Origin: Achromobacter sp. UMC46 | GTDB taxonomy: Bacteria > Pseudomonadota > Gammaproteobacteria > Burkholderiales > Burkholderiaceae_B | Assembly (NCBI RefSeq): GCF_014170335.1 | Contig: NZ_LZZS01000003.1 | Coordinates: forward strand, 62,001-126,000 | Direction of reading: 5' to 3' | Length of the DNA stretch: 64,000 bases | Shown: piece after piece, positions 9,157-18,001 of the stretch | Position numbering within the stretch: the first letter of the stretch is position 1 | Layout: every line of letters begins with the position of its first letter | Translations under genes and position numbers: made by a program | Notes under the pieces: model-generated | The model's database searches: none | What the model was told of the DNA's origin: nothing | The model's input: the letters and a program-made list of their open reading frames with translations, nothing else

Positions 9157-10047
9157 ATGGATATCCAGCTTAACGACATCGCGCTCTTCGTCGAAGTCGC
9201 CAAGCGCAAGAACTTCAGCCACGCCGCGGAAGCCTTGAATATTCCAACCTCCACGCTCTCTCGCCGGGTCAGCGAACTGGAACGCAGCGTGGGCATGCGC
9301 CTCTTGAACCGCAGCACGCGCAAGATCGACCTGACCGAAGCGGGCGCCATCTACTTTGAACGCTGCCGGCACATCGTGGAAGAAGCGCGCATTGCGCACG
9401 ACCAGTTGCTGGACATGGCAGTGCAGCCCAAGGGCCGCCTGCGCATTTCGCTGCCGACCAGCCTGGCCCAGTTGTTCCTGCCGGCCGTCATCAGCGAATT
9501 CCGCGAGCAGCATCCCGACATCGAATGCGATTTCGATTTGAGCATGCGTCCGATCGATCCCATCAGCAATCCGTTCGACCTGATCCTGCGCTTCGGGCAA
9601 CAGCCCGATTCCAGCCTGATCTCGCGCAAGATCGTGCTGATGGCCCACCAGCTGTACGCCTCGCCCGACTACCTGGCCCGCCACGGCGAACCGCGCGTGC
9701 CCGGCGATCTGACGCACCACGAATGCCTGCGGCCGACCATGCGCGAAGAGTCATCCTTCTGGATGCTCCATTCGGGCGACAAGGTGGAACGCGTGCAGGT
9801 GTCCGGCCGCTTGTCGGCGAACAATGTGGGCATGCTGGGGCGCCTGGCCGGCCAGGGCCTGGGCATTACGCCGCTGCTGGTGTTCGATGCGATGGAACGC
9901 GCCATCAAGCAGGCGGGGCTGGTGCGGGTGCTGCCCGACTGGAGCCTGACGCCCCTGCCGCTGTTCGCGCTGCTGCCGTCGCGCATGCTGCCCGCCAAGA
10001 CCAAGGCATTCCTGGATTTCATCCAGCCGCGCCTGGCGGATTCGTGA
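9157..10047 (+). CDS. LysR-family transcriptional regulator (CrgA-like)
   Basis: A 296-residue LTTR. The winged-helix domain (about 1-62) contains FVEVAKRKNFSHAAEAL and STLSRRVSELE, and the effector domain follows from about 90. It belongs to the CrgA-like branch in which STLSRRVSELERSVGMRLLNRSTR is typical. The ATG at 9157 is preceded by AGAGGG; an upstream TTG would add six residues and overlap the right half of the inverted repeat. It is a close paralogue of the LysR protein at 58988-59911. The target is unknown; nearest candidates are its own gene and the divergent DUF4148 gene. Confidence 0.9.
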   Translation: MDIQLNDIALFVEVAKRKNFSHAAEALNIPTSTLSRRVSELERSVGMRLLNRSTRKIDLTEAGAIYFERCRHIVEEARIAHDQLLDMAVQPKGRLRISLPTSLAQLFLPAVISEFREQHPDIECDFDLSMRPIDPISNPFDLILRFGQQPDSSLISRKIVLMAHQLYASPDYLARHGEPRVPGDLTHHECLRPTMREESSFWMLHSGDKVERVQVSGRLSANNVGMLGRLAGQGLGITPLLVFDAMERAIKQAGLVRVLPDWSLTPLPLFALLPSRMLPAKTKAFLDFIQPRLADS

Positions 10048-10054
10048 TCAGGGC

Positions 10055-10073
10055 GCCGCGGCTTGGCCGCGGC
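10055..10073. terminator. GC-rich hairpin between convergent genes
   Basis: GCCGCGG (10055-10061) pairs with CCGCGGC (10067-10073) in the 31-bp gap between the LysR gene and apt, whose 3' ends face each other. No T-run follows, so an intrinsic terminator is not certain. Confidence 0.35.
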
Positions 10074-10078
10074 CCAGG

Positions 10079-10630
10079 TTATGGCGTGGCGTCGCCGTAC
10101 TGACAGACCGTGTAGAGCGGCGTACCGGTGGCAGCCACCTTGGCCGAACCGCCCAGGTCGGGCAAATCGATGATCGCGGCCGCTTCGACCACGTTCGCGC
10201 CCAGGCGCTGAAGCAGCTTGATGGCGGCCAGCATGGTGCCGCCCGTGGCGATCAGGTCGTCGACCAGTAACACGCGCTGGCCGGTGCGCACGGAATCCGT
10301 GTGCATCTCGACCGCGGCGTTGCCGTACTCAAGCGAGTATTCCTCGGCCACCGTGCGAAAGGGCAGCTTGCCTTTCTTGCGCACAGGCACGAAACCCAGA
10401 TTCAGTTCATAGGCCAGCACGCTGCCGACGATGAAGCCGCGCGCATCCACGCCCGCCACCAGATCCAGGCGCTGGCGCATGTAGCGGTAGACGAACAGAT
10501 CGATCAGCACCCGGAACGCGCGCGGATCTTGCAGAACCGGCGTGATGTCACGGAACACGACACCCGGTTGGGGCCAGTCCGGAACGCTGCGGATGGTGCG
10601 CCGGATGTACTCGGCGTTGTCGGTCTGCAT
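10079..10630 (-). CDS. apt: Adenine phosphoribosyltransferase
   Basis: A 183-residue purine-salvage enzyme converting adenine and PRPP to AMP and pyrophosphate. The PRPP-binding loop [13 protein letters not shown] sits at residues 120-132, the adenine-contact region [12 protein letters not shown] at 22-33, and VRKKGKLP near 83-90 matches the flexible loop. Full length for the family. It lies 54 bp downstream of cydC on the same strand and could be the last gene of the cyd operon or have its own promoter in that gap; I saw no clear one. Confidence 0.95.
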   Translation of the reverse strand: MQTDNAEYIRRTIRSVPDWPQPGVVFRDITPVLQDPRAFRVLIDLFVYRYMRQRLDLVAGVDARGFIVGSVLAYELNLGFVPVRKKGKLPFRTVAEEYSLEYGNAAVEMHTDSVRTGQRVLLVDDLIATGGTMLAAIKLLQRLGANVVEAAAIIDLPDLGGSAKVAATGTPLYTVCQYGDATP

Positions 10631-10684
10631 GGAAGGCGGCCCTGAAGAATTGAAGCAAGGCGAACTATAACCTTGCCACCGCGC

Positions 10685-12379
10685 TTAAGCCAGGATTGCC
10701 GCCGGTGACAAGTCATGTAATTGCGCGTTGCGCAATTCGTAGCAGCGGTCGACCGCCCCGGGGGGCAACGCCGCGTGCGTCGCCAGCACCACGGTGCGTC
10801 CCCGCACCGCGCGCGCCAGATCGTTGAAGAAGTCGGTTTGCGCGGCAGCGTCCAGCCCGGCGGTCGGTTCGTCCAGCACAATCACCGCGGCCGGCGACAG
10901 CAGCGCCCGCGCCAGGCACAGGCGGCGCGCCTGCCCCGCCGACAGTTGCGAGCCGGTCTCGCCCGCCCAGGTATCCAGCCCGTCGGGCAGGCCGCGCACG
11001 AAATCCCCCAGCCTCGCCGCGTCCAGCGCGCCCCACAGGGCCGCATCATTCGCGCCGGGATCCCCGATCAGCAGATTCGTGCGCAAGGTGCCCAGGAAGA
11101 CGGGCGCGTCCTGCGACAGCAATGCGATGCGCCGGTGCCAATCCGCCTGCGCGCAATCGCGCGCGTCGCAACCACCGAATCGCACCTGCCCCGATTGCGG
11201 ATCTTCCAGGCGCAGGATCAGGTGCAGCAGCGTGGACTTGCCCTGCCCGCTTGCCCCCACGATGGCGATGCGCTCACCCGGTTCCACCCGCAGGTCGATG
11301 CCGTCCAGCACCGCCGGGCAAACGCCTTGCGCGCGGGCCGGATAGCGGAACACCACCCCGTCCAGCTCCAGCACGCCCGCTGACGACAAGGCGCGCGGGG
11401 CGGGCGCGTCCTGCATGTCCGGCTGCGCTTGGGTCACTTCCCGGATCCGCGCCGCCGCCGACATCGCCGATCCCATGCGGGATGCGCCGCGCATGATCGG
11501 CCCTGCCACCTCGAAAATGCCGATCACCGCCAGCAGCAAGCCCACCAGCACGGGGCCTTCGATCTGCCCGGCCTCATGCGTCCCCAAACCGAACCACAGC
11601 AAGGCCAACACCGACAGGCCGGCCGCGACTTGCAGGAACCACTGCCCGCGCGCCGCCACCCGGGCCTGGCTGCGGCGCGCCAGCGCGCTGGCTTCGCACA
11701 GCCGTTCGAAATGCGCGGCGGTCGGCGCCTGCGCATGCAACGCCACCATGTCCGCGTGGCCGTCCACCGCATCCAGCGTGGCCGCGCGCAGCCCGGCCGC
11801 GCTTTCCTGGGCGGCCGCCCCCGGTTTGCGCGCCGCGCGCAGCAGCCACCCGGGCACCAGGACACAGGCAGTCAGCAACGCCAGCGCAAACGCCAGCGCG
11901 GCGGCAGGCACCCACATGCCCAGCACCGCCGTCAGCACGGCGCCCCCCAGGATGGCGGTCGCCAAAGGCGCCAACACGAACAGGAAGACGGTATCCAGCG
12001 CGTCGACGTCGCCCGTCATGCGCGCCACCAGATCGCCGCTGCGGTACTTCGCCAACTGGCGCGGCGTCAGCCGGATCAGCGCCCCGAACACCGTGGCGCG
12101 CAGATCCGCCAGCAAGCGCAGCGTGGCCGAATGGCCCACGACGCGGTCGGCATAGCGCGACACGATGCGCAGAAAGGACAAGCCCCGCACGAGCGCGGAC
12201 GGCGCGAACAGGTTGAAGACCCCGCCCGCCCCCGCCAAGGCCGCGCCCGTCAGGAACCAGCCGGACACGCCCAGCAGGCCGACGCCTGCCGCGACAGTCG
12301 CCAGCGCGCAGAACAATGCGAGCAAAAGCCCGCTTTTACGGCGCGCGTACAAGGGCACGAGCAACAACAGGTTCTTCAT
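10685..12379 (-). CDS. cydC: Heterodimeric thiol reductant ABC exporter subunit CydC
   Basis: A 564-residue half-transporter with an N-terminal six-helix membrane domain (about 1-310) and a C-terminal ATPase domain: Walker A GASGQGKS near 372, signature LSAGQARR near 477 and Walker B VIVLDEPTAG. With CydD it exports cysteine and glutathione and is required for assembly of cytochrome bd heme. The start ATG overlaps the cydD stop (ATGA), so translation is coupled. A much longer open frame upstream lies inside cydD and is not used. Confidence 0.94.
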   Translation of the reverse strand: MKNLLLLVPLYARRKSGLLLALFCALATVAAGVGLLGVSGWFLTGAALAGAGGVFNLFAPSALVRGLSFLRIVSRYADRVVGHSATLRLLADLRATVFGALIRLTPRQLAKYRSGDLVARMTGDVDALDTVFLFVLAPLATAILGGAVLTAVLGMWVPAAALAFALALLTACVLVPGWLLRAARKPGAAAQESAAGLRAATLDAVDGHADMVALHAQAPTAAHFERLCEASALARRSQARVAARGQWFLQVAAGLSVLALLWFGLGTHEAGQIEGPVLVGLLLAVIGIFEVAGPIMRGASRMGSAMSAAARIREVTQAQPDMQDAPAPRALSSAGVLELDGVVFRYPARAQGVCPAVLDGIDLRVEPGERIAIVGASGQGKSTLLHLILRLEDPQSGQVRFGGCDARDCAQADWHRRIALLSQDAPVFLGTLRTNLLIGDPGANDAALWGALDAARLGDFVRGLPDGLDTWAGETGSQLSAGQARRLCLARALLSPAAVIVLDEPTAGLDAAAQTDFFNDLARAVRGRTVVLATHAALPPGAVDRCYELRNAQLHDLSPAAILA

Positions 12380-14133
12380 GCTTCTTCCACTTTCTCGCGC
12401 GCCACCCGCAGCACGCGGCCAAGCCGGGCCGCGACTGTCGGCGCATGGGTCGCCAGCAGCAAAGTGCGGCCCGCGGAGAACGCCAGGATTTCGTCCAACA
12501 CCCGGTCCTGCGTCGCCTCGTCCAGATGCGCCGTGGGTTCGTCCAGCAGGATCAGGCCGGGATCGCGCAAGAACAGGCGGGCCAACGCCACGCGCTGCGC
12601 CTGGCCGCCCGACAGGCCATGGCCCCGGCTGCCTAGCAGCGTGTCCAGGCCGTGCGGCAACGCGTCCGAAAACTCCAGCACACAGGCGCGGCGGGCGGCT
12701 TCGCGCAAATCGGCATCGGACGCGCCCGGGCGTCCGAGCCGGATGTTGTCGGCGATCGACCCCGCCAGCAATTGCGGCTTCTGCCCGATCAGCGCCACGC
12801 GCCCGCGCAAGGCGGCTTCGTCCCAACCGGCCAGCGGCACGCCGTCGATGCGGACGTCGCCTTCAAAGGGCCGCAGCCGGGCAAGCGCTTCGATCAGCGT
12901 GGACTTGCCGATGCCGCTTGGGCCCATCAACGCCACCTGCTCGCCCGGCGCCAGCTGCAGCTCGGCGTCGGCCAGCACGGTTTGCCCGCGCCCGGGCGCC
13001 GTCACCCGCAAGCCCTGAACGTCGACGCGCGCGCCCAATCCGGGCGCGGCCGGCAGCGCGGTTCCGTGCGCGGCCGGATGTGCCTTGCCGGCGTCGTCTT
13101 GCGGCAGGCCATCGAACAGCACGGCGATCTGCGTCACGGCCGCCAGCGCCGTGGCGCGGTCGTGATAGTGCGCGGCGAACTGGCGCAGCGGCGCATAGAC
13201 CTCGGGCGCCATCAGCAGACAGAACAGGCCCGCCTGCAAGGTTAAAGGCGACCAGCGCACGTCCAGAAATCCAAGATAGGTCAGGCCGATATATACGGCC
13301 ACGCCCGCCACGCCCAGCGCGGCAAAAAACTCCAGCACCGCGGACGACAGGAACGCGATGCGCAGCACCGACATCGTGCGCTGGCGCAGCGCGTCGCTGG
13401 CGGCCACGACGGACGCGGCCTCGGCTTCGGCACGGCCATAGAGCTTCAGCGTGGACAGCCCGCGCAGCCGGTCGGCGAAGAAGCCGGACAAGCGGGCGAA
13501 AGCGCGCAGGTGCCGACGGCTGGCGCCTTGCGCGCCCCACCCCACCAGCGCCATGAACAGCGGAATCAGCGGGGCGGTGATCAGCAGCACCAGGCCCGCG
13601 ACCACGTCCACTGGCAGCAGCAGCACGGAAAATGCCACCGGCAGCATCGCGGCGGCAGCCATCGCAGGCAAGTACTTGGCGAAAAAGCCGTCCAGCGCCT
13701 CGACCTGGTCCACGACCGCGCTGGCCAATTCGCCCGACGCCTTGCCGCGGCTCCAGTACGGGCCTTTCGCCACCAGCCGGGCGAACAGGGTCTGGCGCAC
13801 ATGGCGCTTGATGCGTTCGGCCGCGTCCGCCCCCGCACGTTCCCCCGCCCAGATGATGCACGCGCGCAGCAGCATCAGCCCGGCGATGCCCAGGATGCCG
13901 GCCAGCAATTCCTGGCGCGGCGCCTGGCGGACGATGGCCGCGTCCAGCACGCTGGCCAGCAACCAGGCCTGCACGACCAACAAGGCGCCGCTGACCAGCG
14001 GGGCAGCCCCCGCGAAAATCAGCGGAACCCTCGCCGCCCTGGCAAGCGCCATCAACCACCGCGACTGTTCGCGCGGCGGTTTCTGCAGACTGGCCGAAGG
14101 ATCGTGCTCGAGGGTGCTAGCGCCGCCGCTCAC
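12376..14133 (-). CDS. cydD: Thiol reductant ABC exporter subunit CydD
   Basis: A 585-residue half-transporter pairing with CydC. The membrane domain occupies about 30-340; the ATPase domain has Walker A GPSGIGKS near 403, signature LSGGQAQRVALARL near 510 and LILLDEPTAHLDE. The membrane part contains SGELASAVVDQVEALDGFFAKYLP, typical of CydD. The start codon is GTG at 14131-14133 and overlaps the cydX stop as GTGA, so cydX, cydD and cydC form a translationally coupled run. Confidence 0.94.
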   Translation of the reverse strand: MSGGASTLEHDPSASLQKPPREQSRWLMALARAARVPLIFAGAAPLVSGALLVVQAWLLASVLDAAIVRQAPRQELLAGILGIAGLMLLRACIIWAGERAGADAAERIKRHVRQTLFARLVAKGPYWSRGKASGELASAVVDQVEALDGFFAKYLPAMAAAAMLPVAFSVLLLPVDVVAGLVLLITAPLIPLFMALVGWGAQGASRRHLRAFARLSGFFADRLRGLSTLKLYGRAEAEAASVVAASDALRQRTMSVLRIAFLSSAVLEFFAALGVAGVAVYIGLTYLGFLDVRWSPLTLQAGLFCLLMAPEVYAPLRQFAAHYHDRATALAAVTQIAVLFDGLPQDDAGKAHPAAHGTALPAAPGLGARVDVQGLRVTAPGRGQTVLADAELQLAPGEQVALMGPSGIGKSTLIEALARLRPFEGDVRIDGVPLAGWDEAALRGRVALIGQKPQLLAGSIADNIRLGRPGASDADLREAARRACVLEFSDALPHGLDTLLGSRGHGLSGGQAQRVALARLFLRDPGLILLDEPTAHLDEATQDRVLDEILAFSAGRTLLLATHAPTVAARLGRVLRVAREKVEEA

Positions 14134-14255
14134 TCGTCGCCACGGCTGGCGCGCGGGTCATGCGAATGCCCTTCACGCAGCTCGAACCACATCGCATTGA
14201 GGATAGCGAACGCACACGCCAGGCCCAAGCCGAGTATCCACGAGAAATACCACAT
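14130..14255 (-). CDS. cydX: Cytochrome bd oxidase small subunit CydX
   Basis: A 41-residue single-pass membrane peptide read on the minus strand: it begins MWYFSWILGLGLACAFAILN and then turns hydrophilic (AMWFELREGHSHD), the diagnostic CydX/YbgT pattern. CydX sits beside the CydA hemes and stabilises the bd oxidase. It starts 17 bp after cydB ends, with GGAGCC upstream of the ATG, and its TGA overlaps the cydD GTG start. The gene is easily missed by automated callers because of its size. Confidence 0.95.
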   Translation of the reverse strand: MWYFSWILGLGLACAFAILNAMWFELREGHSHDPRASRGDE

Positions 14256-14271
14256 GGTGGAGGCTCCTTAA

Positions 14272-15426
14272 TCAGTAAGAGTTGGGCGTGTCGCCCACGG
14301 AATCATGGGTGACCTTGCCGCGCATGACGCGATACACCCAGGCGGTGTAGAGCGTCACGATCGGCAGGAAGATGACCACCGCGATCACCATGATCCACAG
14401 CGTCAGATGGCTGGACGAGGCGTCCCAGACGGTCAGGCCGGCTTGGGGATTGGTCGACGACGGCATCAGGAACGGGAACAGCGAGAAGCCCACCGTCAGG
14501 ATGACGCCGGCGATCGACACCGCGGAAGCCAGGAACGACAGGACATGGGCGCGCACGCTCAACAGCAGCAGCACCAGCACGGCGCCCGCCACGCCCAGCG
14601 CCGGCGCGATCCACATCAACGGCCATTTCGCGTAGTTGGCCATCCAGGCGCCGGCCTGCACGCTCACGGACTTGAGCATGGGGTCCGACGGCCCTTGCAT
14701 GTCGACCGCGCTGGTGATGACGTGCCCGCTGATGCCGCCCGCCACCCAAAAGCCGCCCGCGACAAACAGCGCCACCGTTACCAACGCCAGCAATCGCCCC
14801 CAATTGCGGGCCCGCGACGAAATCGGGTCTTCCGTGCGCCAGGCCAGCAGCACCGCGCCGTGCATGGCCAGCATCACCACGCTCAGCACGCCGCACAGCA
14901 GGGCAAACGGCGTGAACAGCTGGTAGAAATGGCCTTCGTACACCATGCGCAGCGCCGAGCCCTGGAATGTGAACGGCACGCCCAGGATGATGTTGCCGAC
15001 CGCCACGCCGAACACCAGCGAAGCCACCACGCCCGAAAAGCACAGCACGCCGTCCCAGCTGTTGCGCCAGCGGGTGCCTTCCATCTTGCTGCGGTACTTG
15101 AAGCCCACGGGGCGCAGGATCAGCGCGATCAGCGCCAGCATCATCGCCAGGTAGAACCCGGAGAACGACGCGGCGTACAACAACGGCCACGCGGCGAAGA
15201 TCGCGCCGCCGGCCGTGATCAGCCAGACCTGGTTGCCTTCCCACACCGGGCCGACCACGTTGATCACCACGCGGCGCTCGGCGTCGGTCTTGGCCACGAC
15301 GGGCAGCAAGGCGGCTACGCCCAGGTCGAAACCGTCCATGACGGCGAAGCCGATCAGCAAGGCGCCCAGCAGCCCCCACCAGATCACGCGCAAGGTGCCA
15401 TAGTCAAAAGGAATAAGGGTATCCAT
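14272..15426 (-). CDS. cydB: Cytochrome bd ubiquinol oxidase subunit II
   Basis: A 384-residue polytopic inner-membrane protein with about nine transmembrane helices. It starts with IPFDYGTLRVIWWGLLGALL and contains GFAVMDGFDLGVAALLP and NVVGPVWEGNQVWLI, which are CydB signatures. It forms the heterodimer with CydA that reduces oxygen to water with high affinity. The ATG at 15426 lies 13 bp after cydA; an in-frame extension upstream runs into cydA and is ignored. Confidence 0.96.
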   Translation of the reverse strand: MDTLIPFDYGTLRVIWWGLLGALLIGFAVMDGFDLGVAALLPVVAKTDAERRVVINVVGPVWEGNQVWLITAGGAIFAAWPLLYAASFSGFYLAMMLALIALILRPVGFKYRSKMEGTRWRNSWDGVLCFSGVVASLVFGVAVGNIILGVPFTFQGSALRMVYEGHFYQLFTPFALLCGVLSVVMLAMHGAVLLAWRTEDPISSRARNWGRLLALVTVALFVAGGFWVAGGISGHVITSAVDMQGPSDPMLKSVSVQAGAWMANYAKWPLMWIAPALGVAGAVLVLLLLSVRAHVLSFLASAVSIAGVILTVGFSLFPFLMPSSTNPQAGLTVWDASSSHLTLWIMVIAVVIFLPIVTLYTAWVYRVMRGKVTHDSVGDTPNSY

Positions 15427-15439
15427 CTGCTTCTCCCCC

Positions 15440-17011
15440 TCAGGCGCGCACGGCGGCGCGCACAGGATCGGCGGCGTTGCCCGCCACCGGCCCATCGGAT
15501 TTCGGACCCGCCTTGATGGCGTGCAGCATCACCTTCACGCCGATGATCAAGAGGACCGTGTACAGCACCAGGAAGATAGCCAGGCTGATGGCCAGATCGG
15601 CGATCGTCAGGCCCGAGGCGGCGTAGTACGTCGGCAGCACGCCTTCGATCACCCAGGGCTGGCGGCCATATTCGGCCACGAACCAGCCGCTTTCAATGGC
15701 GACCCACGGCAGCGGCAGGCTCCATAGCGCCACCTTGAGCAGGCCACGCCGGCTATCCAGGCGCCCGCGGGAGGCCAGCCAGAAGGCCACGCCGAAGAAC
15801 AGGATCAGGTACATGCCCACCGCCACCATGATGCGGAACGCCCAGAACAGCGGCGCCACATTGGGCACGGTGTCCACTGCGGCCTTCTTGATGTCGGCTT
15901 CGGTGACCTTGCTCATGTCTTCCTGGTAGCGTTTGACCAGCAAGGCGTAGCCCAGATCGGGCCAGGTCTTGTCGAAGGTCATGCGCGCGTCCACGTCCTT
16001 GGGATTGGCGCGGATCTTCTGCAAGGCCTCGTACGCCACCATGCCGTCGCGGATGCGGTTCTCGGCGCGCAGGATCAGGTCGTCGATGCCCAGCAGCGGC
16101 GTGGTCAGCGAACGCGTGCCGATGATCCCCATGACGTACGGGATCTCGATGGCGAAGTCGTTCTTGCGCTCTGCCTGGTTGGGGATCGCGATCAGGTTGA
16201 AAGACGCGGGCGCCGGCTCGGTGTGCCACATGGACTCCATCGCCGCGATCTTCATCTTCTGATGTTCCGTGGTCAGGTAGCCGCTTTCGTCGCCCAGCAC
16301 CACGACGGACAACGCGCCCGCCAGGCCGAAGCTGGCGGCCACCGCCATCGAACGCTTGGCCAGGTCGGTGTGGCGGCCTTTCAGCAGGTACCAGGCGCTG
16401 ATCGACATCACGAACATGGCGCCGGCCACGTAGCCCGCGCTGACCGTGTGCACGAACTTGGCCTGCGCCACCGGGTTGAAGATCACCGCCGCGAAGTCGG
16501 TCATCTCCATGCGCATGGTGTCGGGGTTGAAGATCGCGCCGACCGGATTCTGCATCCAGCCGTTGGCGATCAGGATCCACAGGGCCGAGAAGTTCGTGCC
16601 GAACGCCACCAGCCAGGTCACCACAAGGTGGCTGACCTTGGACATGCGGTTCCAGCCGAAGAAGAACAGGCCGACGAAGGTGGCTTCCAGGAAGAAGGCC
16701 ATCAGCCCTTCCAGCGCAAGCGGCGCGCCGAAGATGTCGCCCACATAGTGACTGTAGTAGGACCAGTTCATACCGAACTGGAACTCCATCACCACGCCGG
16801 TGGCGACGCCGAGTGCGAAGTTGATGCCGAAAAGGGTGCCCCAGAACATGGTCATCCGCTTCCAGATGGGGCGGCCGGTCATGACGTACACGCTTTCCAT
16901 GATGGCCAGGATGAACGACAGGCCAAGCGTGAGAGGGACGAACAGGAAGTGGTAAAGCGCGGTCGCGGCAAACTGGAATCGCGACAGATTCACGACGTCG
17001 AGATCAATCAT
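15440..17011 (-). CDS. cydA: Cytochrome bd ubiquinol oxidase subunit I
   Basis: A 523-residue heme-bearing quinol oxidase subunit. It starts VNLSRFQFAATALYHFLFVPLTLGL, where the histidine is a heme b595 ligand, continues with the conserved GVATGVVMEFQFGMNWS and carries the quinol-binding loop with the GRQPW signature (WFVAEYGRQPW) near 435. Full length for the long-Q-loop type. MIDLDVV at 17011 matches known starts. It oxidises ubiquinol at low oxygen and resists nitric oxide and cyanide. The regulator gene lies 129 bp upstream on the same strand. Confidence 0.96.
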   Translation of the reverse strand: MIDLDVVNLSRFQFAATALYHFLFVPLTLGLSFILAIMESVYVMTGRPIWKRMTMFWGTLFGINFALGVATGVVMEFQFGMNWSYYSHYVGDIFGAPLALEGLMAFFLEATFVGLFFFGWNRMSKVSHLVVTWLVAFGTNFSALWILIANGWMQNPVGAIFNPDTMRMEMTDFAAVIFNPVAQAKFVHTVSAGYVAGAMFVMSISAWYLLKGRHTDLAKRSMAVAASFGLAGALSVVVLGDESGYLTTEHQKMKIAAMESMWHTEPAPASFNLIAIPNQAERKNDFAIEIPYVMGIIGTRSLTTPLLGIDDLILRAENRIRDGMVAYEALQKIRANPKDVDARMTFDKTWPDLGYALLVKRYQEDMSKVTEADIKKAAVDTVPNVAPLFWAFRIMVAVGMYLILFFGVAFWLASRGRLDSRRGLLKVALWSLPLPWVAIESGWFVAEYGRQPWVIEGVLPTYYAASGLTIADLAISLAIFLVLYTVLLIIGVKVMLHAIKAGPKSDGPVAGNAADPVRAAVRA

Positions 17012-17140
17012 TGGGGCGCTCCCAAGCAGTCGAGATGCCGCGGCAACCGGCATGGTTCCCAGGCCGTCTCTCGCGCCATGTTACGGGCGTTGCAAACAAC
17101 TTCATAGAGGTTTCCTGAAAAATCGGGGCGCATGGGCAAC

Positions 17141-17686
17141 TTAGCCCTTGCCCCGCAATTTGCCGGCGAAGCCCAGCACTTTCTGCACTTGCGAACCCAG
17201 TCGCATGAGCTTTTGCACCGTCTCCGGGGGCAGGCGTTGAACCTCATCGAACCATCCGGAAGACAGTTCGATGAGCTCCAGCATTTCGGTCATGCGCTGT
17301 TGCGCGTAGGCGTCGTTGGGCCCCGACGGGGTCTCCAGCAGGGTGTCGCGCAGCAGGGTGAGCGTGGGGTTGATTTCGCGTTTGCGCTTTTCTTCCATCA
17401 GGATGCGGAAGATCTCCCAGACGTCTTTGGGCGTCTCGAAGTAGTCGCGGCGGTCGCCAACTTGATGGATCAGCTTGACCAGCCGCCAGGACTGCAGCTC
17501 TTTCAGCCCCAGGCTGACGTTCGAACGCGAAAACCCCAAGGTCTCGGCGATATCGTCGGCATTCAGCGGATCGGGGTGCAGGAACAGCAAGGCGTAGATC
17601 TGGCCGACGGTGCGGTTCACGCCCCAACGGCTGCCCATTTCGCCGAAATGCAGCACGAAACGTTCGTTTTGAGGAGTGAGAACCAT
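17141..17686 (-). CDS. GbsR/MarR-family transcriptional regulator of the cyd cluster
   Basis: A 181-residue regulator with a winged helix at about 35-95 (DDIAETLGFSRSNVSLGLKELQSWRLVKLIHQVGDRRDYFE) followed by a helical dimerisation tail. This GbsR-like family is commonly found next to cydAB in Betaproteobacteria, so it probably controls the oxidase; the effector is unknown. No good Shine-Dalgarno sequence precedes the ATG. Dyads upstream (17725-17780) are candidate operators. It is head of a likely seven-gene minus-strand cluster ending in cydC or apt. Confidence 0.82.
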   Translation of the reverse strand: MVLTPQNERFVLHFGEMGSRWGVNRTVGQIYALLFLHPDPLNADDIAETLGFSRSNVSLGLKELQSWRLVKLIHQVGDRRDYFETPKDVWEIFRILMEEKRKREINPTLTLLRDTLLETPSGPNDAYAQQRMTEMLELIELSSGWFDEVQRLPPETVQKLMRLGSQVQKVLGFAGKLRGKG

Positions 17687-17724
17687 GAGTTATCGGCGCC
17701 AGCGGGTCAGGAGCGTGGCTTGGC

Positions 17725-17780
17725 TGATATACCCGTTGGGTTGATATATACAGTTACACCGCTTTCAGTAATTCCTGAAA
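17725..17780. promoter_or_regulatory. Candidate operator region upstream of the cyd regulator
   Basis: TTTCAG (17763-17768) and CTGAAA (17775-17780) form a perfect inverted repeat with a 6-bp spacer, 77-94 bp upstream of the regulator start. Closer in, TGATATA occurs twice at 17725-17731 and 17742-17748, 17 bp apart. Only a half FNR-type site (TTGAT) is seen here; the full TTGAT-N4-ATCAA is not. Confidence 0.4.
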
Positions 17781-17891
17781 TTATCGAACAAACTGTGCGA
17801 AAGCGCAAACCATACTGCCGGTAGGGGCAATGGCGCAAGTCTCGCCCTCACGGGGCGCAACGACTGACCCGACACCGTGCGCGCCTGAGGT

Positions 17892-17930
17892 GGCCGGAGA
17901 CGGCTGCCCCAATGCAAACAGCCACCGGCC
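17892..17930 (-). terminator. Hairpin after purT
   Basis: GGCCGG (17892-17897) pairs with CCGGCC (17925-17930), continued inward by GGCTG (17902-17906) with CAGCC (17919-17923). It lies 72 bp past the purT stop on the minus strand. There is no T-run; it may act with Rho or protect the transcript. Confidence 0.35.
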
Positions 17931-18001
17931 GTGAGGCGGGTGGCTGCGAAAGGGCGCGCGCCCCGGCGGAAATCAAAAAGGGACGGATTTGTCCGACAGT
18001 G

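Noticed and set aside
17687-17860. FNR/ANR box upstream of the cyd cluster
   Set aside because: Only one TTGAT half-site (17741-17745) is present; the partner ATCAA at 4-bp spacing is missing.
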